A stretch of DNA of 64,000 nucleotides, taken from CAYLQA01 sp964385695 (GTDB lineage Bacteria > Desulfobacterota > Desulfobulbia > Desulfobulbales > Desulfurivibrionaceae). This document shows, piece by piece, positions 59,071-64,000 of this stretch (positions within the stretch are counted from its first letter, which is position 1; the number at the start of each line of letters is the position of its first letter). The notes under the pieces are model-generated. The model did not search any database, was not told the DNA's origin, and worked only from the letters and a program-made list of their open reading frames with translations. The stretch is from positions 62,001-126,000 of the forward strand of contig CAYLQA010000001.1 in assembly GCA_964385695.1 (NCBI GenBank). Direction: 5' to 3'. The position numbers and the translations under genes were made by a program.

Positions 59071-61206
59071 GTGGGATGGTGCGTGTCGCTTCAGCAAGGG
59101 GAAGAAAAAACGGCCTCTAAGCCGATTCCGGTACAGCGGTTTACCTGGATTTTAATAATTATCTGGACGGTTTTCATTGCCTGGCTTTCGGCGGATGAGA
59201 TCAGCGGTATTCGTCGCATGACCAGGGAAATGGCCGTCGGTGAAATACGTGCCTATTTCAATAAAGATCGTGCACTTCGCATTTGGGGAGCATCGCATGG
59301 CGGTGTGTATGTACCAGTAGATGAGCGAACCCCATCCAGCCCATATCTTGCTCATGTGCCTGAGCGGGATATAGAAACTCCCAGCGGTAAAAAACTCACC
59401 CTTATGAACCCTGCCTATATGATGCGGCAGGTGAGTGATGATTTTTCTAACCTTTATGGTGTGGTAGCACGTACTACCAGCCTGAGTCCATTGCGTCCGC
59501 AGAATGCTCCTGATGAGTGGGAGCGGGTGGCCCTTGAGGATTTTGAGAGCCAGAGTATTCAGGAAAAGCTTGAGTTCTCTCCTGTAAACGGGATTCCCCA
59601 CCTTCGCCTGATCCAGCCGGTTATTGTGAAAAAGCAGTGTCTTCGTTGCCATGGCCACCAAGGATATTCAATCGGTGATATTCGCGGGGGGATCAGCATC
59701 GGTCTGCCCATGGTTGATTCTCTTGCCATTGAGTCGAAACAGGTGAACTCCCACATGATTCGGGCCGCATCTATATGGTTGATCGGGGTAGTGGGGTTGG
59801 CCTTGGGCGGCAGCATTCTGAGTCATAGAATCGCAGAACGTGATGAGGCCCAGGATAAATTGCGTCGTTCCATGACCCGTCTTGCCGCTAAATCTAAGGA
59901 ACTGGCAGCGGCGAACAGGGCGCTTTCCACAGAAGTAGTCGCCAGAAAAGCGGCGCAAGACAGGATTTTAAAAAGCGAGGAAAAGTTCCGGACAGTAGCG
60001 GATTTTACCTACGATTGGGAGTACTGGTTGGATCCTGTGGGCGGCTATGAATATATGTCTCCTTCCAGCAAAAGGATAACCGGCTATACACCCGAAGAAT
60101 TTAAAAATAACCCTAACCTCTTTATGGAGATTGTCCACCCGGATCACAAGACCCAGGTCAAAGATCACCTGCTGAATTCCATGGAGGAGCATGAGGTCTG
60201 CATGCTTGAGTTTAGGATCATCACCCGGGATTGCAAGGAGCGATGGCTCGCCCATACCTGCCAACCTGTCTACGATGATAAGGGTAAGTTTGCCGGGCGC
60301 AGGGCCAGTAACCGTGATGTTACCGGACGAAAGTGGGCGGAAAAGGCCCTTGAGAAATTTGCCATGGACTTGGCCCATAGCAATAAGGATCTGCAGGACT
60401 TTGCCTATATGGCCTCCCACGATTTACGGGAACCGCTGGTCTTGATTCAGGCCTTTAGCGAGCGACTCAGAAAACGTTGTGGTGACGACCTCAATGAGCG
60501 GGGGCACGAATATGTCAAGCGCATCGAGTCCTCTGCCGTGCGGATGATGGACCTGATCAGCGGTATTCTCACTTATTCCCGTGTAACCACCACGGGAAAC
60601 CCATTCGAGGTGATCGACCTGAATAAGATCATCCGTGAGGTGCTTTTTGACCTTGAGATGCGTTTTAAAGAAACCTGGGGCTCTGTGGATATACAGCGGC
60701 TTGGGGTGATCAAGGCAGATCCGCTACAGGTGCGGCAGCTTCTGCAAAATTTGGTTGCAAATGCTTTGAAATACCATAGGCCGGACGTCCCACCTGCAAT
60801 AAAGATCCACGGTCAGCCCCAGGCACTGCGTGATGACAGTGGCGCGACCTATTTTTACCAGCTCGTGGTTGAGGATAATGGGATAGGTTTTGAAGAGCAT
60901 GAAGAGGGCCAGATTTTCGGGCTTTTTCAACGGCTGCACGGGCGGAGCAAGTATGAAGGAACCGGCATCGGCCTTGCCGTGTGCAAGCGCATTGTTGATC
61001 GGCATGGCGGCATGATCAGTGCCGAGAGTACCCCAGGCCAAGGCTCAAAGTTTATTGTGACCCTGCCAGTGAATGGGCCGGAAATGAACGAGCAGCAGCC
61101 CATCCTCTCCGATGAACAGGCCAAAAAAGCCTGTAAACATTTGCTGGAGATTGATCTGGATCCCACTCCGGAAAGTCTTTCAAAATACCCCTCCTCCCGT
61201 ACCTGA
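59071..61206 (+). CDS. membrane histidine kinase with periplasmic c-type haem sensor domain
   Basis: A 711-residue kinase. A first membrane helix (TWILIIIWTVFIAWL, about 25-39) and a second (about 231-252) frame a ~190-residue periplasmic domain of the Tll0287/DUF3365 type. This carries one c-type haem motif, CLRCH (Cys190, Cys193, His194), followed by GYSIGDIRGGISIGLPM. A coiled coil, then a PAS domain (about 300-430), then HisKA with MASHDLREPLVLIQAF, then HATPase (N-box LVANALKYH, DNGIGF, GTGIGLAVCKRI) follow. It has no receiver domain. The haem suggests redox, oxygen or NO sensing. GTG 59071 is the start; GTG 59083 is the alternative. Neighbours on both sides are hydrogenase genes. Confidence 0.92.
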   Translation: MGWCVSLQQGEEKTASKPIPVQRFTWILIIIWTVFIAWLSADEISGIRRMTREMAVGEIRAYFNKDRALRIWGASHGGVYVPVDERTPSSPYLAHVPERDIETPSGKKLTLMNPAYMMRQVSDDFSNLYGVVARTTSLSPLRPQNAPDEWERVALEDFESQSIQEKLEFSPVNGIPHLRLIQPVIVKKQCLRCHGHQGYSIGDIRGGISIGLPMVDSLAIESKQVNSHMIRAASIWLIGVVGLALGGSILSHRIAERDEAQDKLRRSMTRLAAKSKELAAANRALSTEVVARKAAQDRILKSEEKFRTVADFTYDWEYWLDPVGGYEYMSPSSKRITGYTPEEFKNNPNLFMEIVHPDHKTQVKDHLLNSMEEHEVCMLEFRIITRDCKERWLAHTCQPVYDDKGKFAGRRASNRDVTGRKWAEKALEKFAMDLAHSNKDLQDFAYMASHDLREPLVLIQAFSERLRKRCGDDLNERGHEYVKRIESSAVRMMDLISGILTYSRVTTTGNPFEVIDLNKIIREVLFDLEMRFKETWGSVDIQRLGVIKADPLQVRQLLQNLVANALKYHRPDVPPAIKIHGQPQALRDDSGATYFYQLVVEDNGIGFEEHEEGQIFGLFQRLHGRSKYEGTGIGLAVCKRIVDRHGGMISAESTPGQGSKFIVTLPVNGPEMNEQQPILSDEQAKKACKHLLEIDLDPTPESLSKYPSSRT

Positions 61207-61328
61207 TTTATCTGCAGTTTTTATTCACTTTTCGTGGTGAATGTTCATCTTTAAATTTCGTCCATTTTACAGGCGATTTCCTTCCTCTTTGCTGGTGAAA
61301 AAACAAGCCTTCGGGTATTATGGACCGT

Positions 61329-61673
61329 ATGCATGAAATGTCCATTGCCATGAGTATTATTGAGCTGGCCACATCCAAAGCGCAGGCCGCCGGCGCCCAA
61401 AAAATCAATCACATAGAAGTCGAGGTCGGGACCCTCTCCGGGGTGCTGGTAGACTCCCTTGTTTTTTGTTTTGAGGCCGCAGCAAAAAATACCGCTGCTG
61501 ATGGGGCAAAGATAGAGGTGATTGAGGTGGCGGCCATGGGCAGATGTGTTTCCTGCAACCATGAATTTCTGGCTGGCTCCTTGGCCGAGCCCTGCCCGAA
61601 GTGCGGCGAGTATCTGGTGAATATTACAGGCGGCCGAGAGCTTAAGGTGCTCTCGCTGACCGTTGACGAGTGA
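61329..61673 (+). CDS. hypA: hydrogenase nickel-insertion protein HypA
   Basis: A 114-residue nickel chaperone working with HypB. The N-terminal MHEMSIA supplies the nickel ligands (His2 and Glu3 region), so ATG 61329 is chosen over ATG 61320. The zinc site has CVSC and CPKC. The gene is 122 bases after the haem-sensor kinase and 170 before hypB. Confidence 0.94.
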   Translation: MHEMSIAMSIIELATSKAQAAGAQKINHIEVEVGTLSGVLVDSLVFCFEAAAKNTAADGAKIEVIEVAAMGRCVSCNHEFLAGSLAEPCPKCGEYLVNITGGRELKVLSLTVDE

Positions 61674-61691
61674 ACATGGGAGGGCAATTCC

Positions 61692-61880
61692 GTGATACCG
61701 CATCTACAGCGTTATCGGCATGCTGGCATACCGATGTATAGCCAGCATACCTCTGCCTTGTATATGCGGCATCCTGAAATTGCCGGAAACAGGCGGGGAA
61801 TGGTAATTTTTTTGTGCCTCGCTGTTTTTGTGATAGGTGAATTATGTGTGATGATTGCGGCTGTGGAAGCTCGGAAGTAA
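61692..61880 (+). CDS. possible small single-helix membrane protein or leader ORF between hypA and hypB
   Basis: A 62-codon frame that starts at GTG 61692, 8 bases after GGGAGGG. It overlaps the hypB start by 37 bases. The C-terminal half, MVIFLCLAVFVIGELCVMI, is strongly hydrophobic and could be one membrane helix, while the N-terminal half is polar and His/Arg-rich. The ribosome site and helix argue for expression; the overlap and lack of a known family argue against. It contains the hairpin at 61720-61748. It could be a translation-coupling leader for hypB. Confidence 0.3.
   Translation: MIPHLQRYRHAGIPMYSQHTSALYMRHPEIAGNRRGMVIFLCLAVFVIGELCVMIAAVEARK
61720..61748 (+). promoter_or_regulatory. 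stem-loop in the hypA-hypB gap
   Basis: ATGCTGGC (61720-61727) pairs with GCCAGCAT (61741-61748), and ATAC/GTAT extends it with one bulged A, leaving a 4-base loop. No T-run follows, so it is not a standard terminator. It may be a processing or translation-control hairpin. Confidence 0.5.
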
Positions 61881-62593
61881 GTATCCTCAAGCCTGGTGAC
61901 CCTGTTGAGCACACCCACCATGCCCACGAGCATAAGGATGAGCGGGTGTTGCAGGTGGAAGAGGATGTGCTCCATAAAAATGCCCACCAGGCAGAGAAAA
62001 ATAGAAGTTTCTTCGGTGAAAAGTCCATCTTGGCCCTGAACCTGGTGAGCTCGCCCGGTTCAGGCAAAACATCCACCCTGGAAAAGACTCTCAGTAGCCT
62101 GCGTGCTGAGTTACCCCTTGCTGTTATAGAGGGTGATCAGCAGACCCTGCTCGATGCCGAGCGGATTGATGCCACCGGTGTGCCGGTGGTGCAGGTCAAT
62201 ACCGGGGCCGGTTGTCATCTTGATGCCGAGATGGTGCATCGCGCCCTGCATCAGCTTGAGTTGAGCGAAAAATCCATTCTTTTTATCGAAAATGTCGGCA
62301 ATTTGGTTTGCCCGGCTATGTTTGATCTTGGCGAGGCCGCTAAGGTCGTGGTGATCAGTGTGACCGAAGGCGATGATAAGCCCCTCAAGTACCCGGCCAT
62401 GTTTGATGCGGCCAAGATATGTTTGATCAATAAGGTGGATCTCTTGCCCTATGTGGATTTTGATGTGGAGCGCTGTAAGGAGTTCGCTCGCAGAATTAAT
62501 CCGAATCTGACATTTTTTGAAATTTCCGCAAAAAACGGCCAAGGCATGGAGCATTGGTTGCAATGGTTACGCGCTGGTGTAGAAGGGCGATAG
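61844..62593 (+). CDS. hypB: hydrogenase nickel-insertion GTPase HypB
   Basis: A 249-residue GTPase that loads nickel into the hydrogenase large subunit. The N-terminus MCDDCGCG carries the high-affinity CxxCGC nickel site; a His cluster, HTHHAHEH, follows near residue 23. G1 is SSPGSGKTS, with VIEGDQQTLLDAERI, FIENVGNLVCP and NKVDLLPYV conserved. Metal-storage by the His run is likely modest. Its ATG has AGGTGA upstream. The next gene, hypF, starts 9 bases after its stop. Confidence 0.97.
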   Translation: MCDDCGCGSSEVSILKPGDPVEHTHHAHEHKDERVLQVEEDVLHKNAHQAEKNRSFFGEKSILALNLVSSPGSGKTSTLEKTLSSLRAELPLAVIEGDQQTLLDAERIDATGVPVVQVNTGAGCHLDAEMVHRALHQLELSEKSILFIENVGNLVCPAMFDLGEAAKVVVISVTEGDDKPLKYPAMFDAAKICLINKVDLLPYVDFDVERCKEFARRINPNLTFFEISAKNGQGMEHWLQWLRAGVEGR

Positions 62594-62602
62594 GGGAGTC
62601 AT

Positions 62603-64000
62603 TTGCAGGCAGTGGCCGAGAACGCAAAAAATGAGCGTTACAAAATATCCGTCTCCGGGATTGTGCAGGGGGTGGGCTTTCGTCCCTTTATCTATCGCCT
62701 TGCCAAGCAACACGGTCTGAGCGGCTTTGTTACCAATACCACCAGCGGAGTGATGATTGAGGCGGAAGGTCTGGCGACCCAGTTGGATTCCTTCCTCCAT
62801 GATATTCAAAACACGCCTCCGCCACTTGCCAAGATAGACTCCATTGCTTCAGAATCGACATCCCTTGTCGGCGAACGTGAATTCACCGTTCATGCTTCAG
62901 CGGTTCACGGCAATGTGACAACCCTCATTGCCCCGGATATGGCTATCTGCAAGGATTGTCTTGCCGAGATGTTTTCCGTCACCGACCGCCGCCATCTCTA
63001 CCCCTTTATCAATTGCACCAACTGCGGGCCGCGTTATACCATTATCGACAGGCTTCCCTATGACCGCAAAAACACCTCCATGCACAGCTTTACCATGTGC
63101 GGACAGTGTCAACGGGAATACGATGATCCGGCCGATCGCAGATTTCATGCCCAGCCCAATGCCTGCCCGCAATGCGGCCCCGAAGTTTTTCTGACGAGCA
63201 GGGATGGCGAGGTGCTGGCCCGGGGTGGGGAGGCAATTGCCCAGGTGCGGCAACAGCTCTTGGCGGGCAAGGTTATCGCAATAAAAGGAGTGGGTGGCTT
63301 TCACCTGGCCGTGGATGCCCGCAACGATGAGGCTGTACGGTTGCTGCGTGAGCGCAAGAAGAGAGAGGCCAAGCCCTTGGCGGTGATGGTCCGGGATGAG
63401 GTTGCGGCGCAGGAGATCTGTCATTTTTCAGGGAAGAGTCTTGCCGCGCTGAACTCGCCCCAGCGCCCCATTGTTCTGGCCCGGCAAAGAGAGGGGCACG
63501 GGCTTGCTTTGTCTGTAGCGCCTTTCAGTACCATGTTCGGCATCGTGCTGCCCTATGCGCCCTTGCATTATCTCCTCTTTGCCGATGGCCTCTCCGCGCT
63601 GGTCATGACCAGCGGTAATATGAGTGATGAGCCCATCTGTAAAGACAACGATGAGGCATTACAAAGGCTTAACAGCATTGCCGATGGTTTTCTGCTGCAT
63701 GATAGAGATATTTTGCAGCGCTGTGATGATTCCGTGATGATGGAGTTGGGCGGCGAGATGCGTCAGGTTCGCCGCAGCCGTGGGTTTGCCCCGCAACCCT
63801 TTGTGGTGCATACCGACGGGCCGCAGGTGTTGGGGGTTGGCGGAGAGCTTAAAAATACGGTCTGCTTCCTCAAAGGTAACCAGGCCATTGTCAGCCAGCA
63901 TGTCGGTGATTTGAAAAACCTTGAGGCCTATCAGTTTTTTCAAGAATGCATCACGCATCTTGAAGATGTCTTTGAGGCCTCGCCGCAACTTGTGGTGCAC
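62603..64000 (+). CDS. hypF: carbamoyltransferase HypF (3' end outside window)
   Basis: The first ~466 residues of a normally ~750-residue enzyme that makes the cyanide ligands of the [NiFe] site from carbamoyl phosphate. The N-terminal acylphosphatase domain reads VSGIVQGVGFRPFIYRLA. Two zinc-finger pairs follow: CKDC with CTNC, and CGQC with CPQC. The YrdC-like domain begins about residue 210 (GGEAIAQVRQQLLAGKVIAIKGVGGFHLAVDA), and the C-terminal Kae1-like part is cut off. The start is TTG 62603 with GGGGAG 4 bases upstream. The frame stays open to the last base. Confidence 0.95.
   Translation, partial: MQAVAENAKNERYKISVSGIVQGVGFRPFIYRLAKQHGLSGFVTNTTSGVMIEAEGLATQLDSFLHDIQNTPPPLAKIDSIASESTSLVGEREFTVHASAVHGNVTTLIAPDMAICKDCLAEMFSVTDRRHLYPFINCTNCGPRYTIIDRLPYDRKNTSMHSFTMCGQCQREYDDPADRRFHAQPNACPQCGPEVFLTSRDGEVLARGGEAIAQVRQQLLAGKVIAIKGVGGFHLAVDARNDEAVRLLRERKKREAKPLAVMVRDEVAAQEICHFSGKSLAALNSPQRPIVLARQREGHGLALSVAPFSTMFGIVLPYAPLHYLLFADGLSALVMTSGNMSDEPICKDNDEALQRLNSIADGFLLHDRDILQRCDDSVMMELGGEMRQVRRSRGFAPQPFVVHTDGPQVLGVGGELKNTVCFLKGNQAIVSQHVGDLKNLEAYQFFQECITHLEDVFEASPQLVVH

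Noticed and set aside
1..64000. CRISPR arrays, insertion sequences, prophage, tRNA and rRNA genes.
   Set aside because: None seen on either strand; repeat structure consists only of short hairpins.

Overview
The window is ordinary bacterial chromosome: densely packed, all gene families bacterial, with short intergenic gaps. I see no insertion sequence, prophage, CRISPR array, rRNA or tRNA. The gene content points to an anaerobic or microaerophilic, non-spore-forming Gram-negative of the Desulfobacterota, with a Desulfobulbales-like sulfate- or sulfur-metabolising bacterium as my best guess. The support is a Hyb-type periplasm-facing [NiFe] hydrogenase, a stand-alone TusA-like protein, a small two-haem cytochrome c anchor, CWE-cysteine ('two-CW') proteins, many PAS/REC kinases, outer-membrane and lipoprotein genes and a sigma-32 RpoH. 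The lineage is inferred from gene families and was not tested by a database search.

Layout. 1-7.8 kb: end of a MerR regulator, then on the minus strand a REC-PAS-GGDEF diguanylate cyclase, PrmA, a nitroreductase and a giant AsmA/DUF748 envelope protein. 7.9-9.7 kb: PlsC acyltransferase, cold-shock protein, TusA-like protein. 9.8-15.7 kb: S66 LD-carboxypeptidase and CoaX, then CutA, a 10-cysteine zinc-ribbon protein and a PilZ protein, then on the minus strand an unrecognised 500-residue helical protein, a 71-residue membrane protein, SlyD and ThiD. 16-19.6 kb: CbiQ/CbiO ECF metal transporter core, HisI-HisG, YsxC GTPase. 19.7-29.7 kb: two-CW protein, LepA, RpoH, DegT aminotransferase, a 1373-residue TPR/beta-barrel outer-membrane protein, GreA and a FadR-like TetR regulator with a clear operator. 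30-36 kb: PurD-PurE-TsaC, then an Hpt/HDOD/hybrid-kinase signalling operon. 35.7-41 kb: TsaE, small cytochrome c, geranylgeranyl-reductase-like flavoprotein, M23 peptidase, MutL. 41-47.6 kb: a sucrose cassette (sucrose-phosphate synthase/phosphatase, sucrose synthase, fructokinase) and PurC. 47.6-51.1 kb: lipoprotein, DnaJ/CbpA, SSB, and a spore-photoproduct-lyase-like radical SAM protein.

51.2-64 kb is the most coherent functional region: hybO-hybA-hybB-hybC-hybD (the same order as E. coli hydrogenase 2), followed by a REC-histidine kinase, a NarL-type regulator and a membrane kinase with a periplasmic c-haem motif, then hypA-hypB-hypF for nickel-iron site maturation. The sensor genes lie between the structural and maturation genes, so they are good candidates for controlling hydrogenase expression.

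I did not find a convincing wholly new defence or mobile system. The observations most worth a second look are the haem-sensor kinase block inside the hydrogenase locus, the hypA-hypB gap (hairpin plus a possible small membrane protein), the sucrose cassette, the unrecognised 500-residue protein with its 71-residue neighbour, and the CWE-cysteine motif shared by two unrelated regulators.
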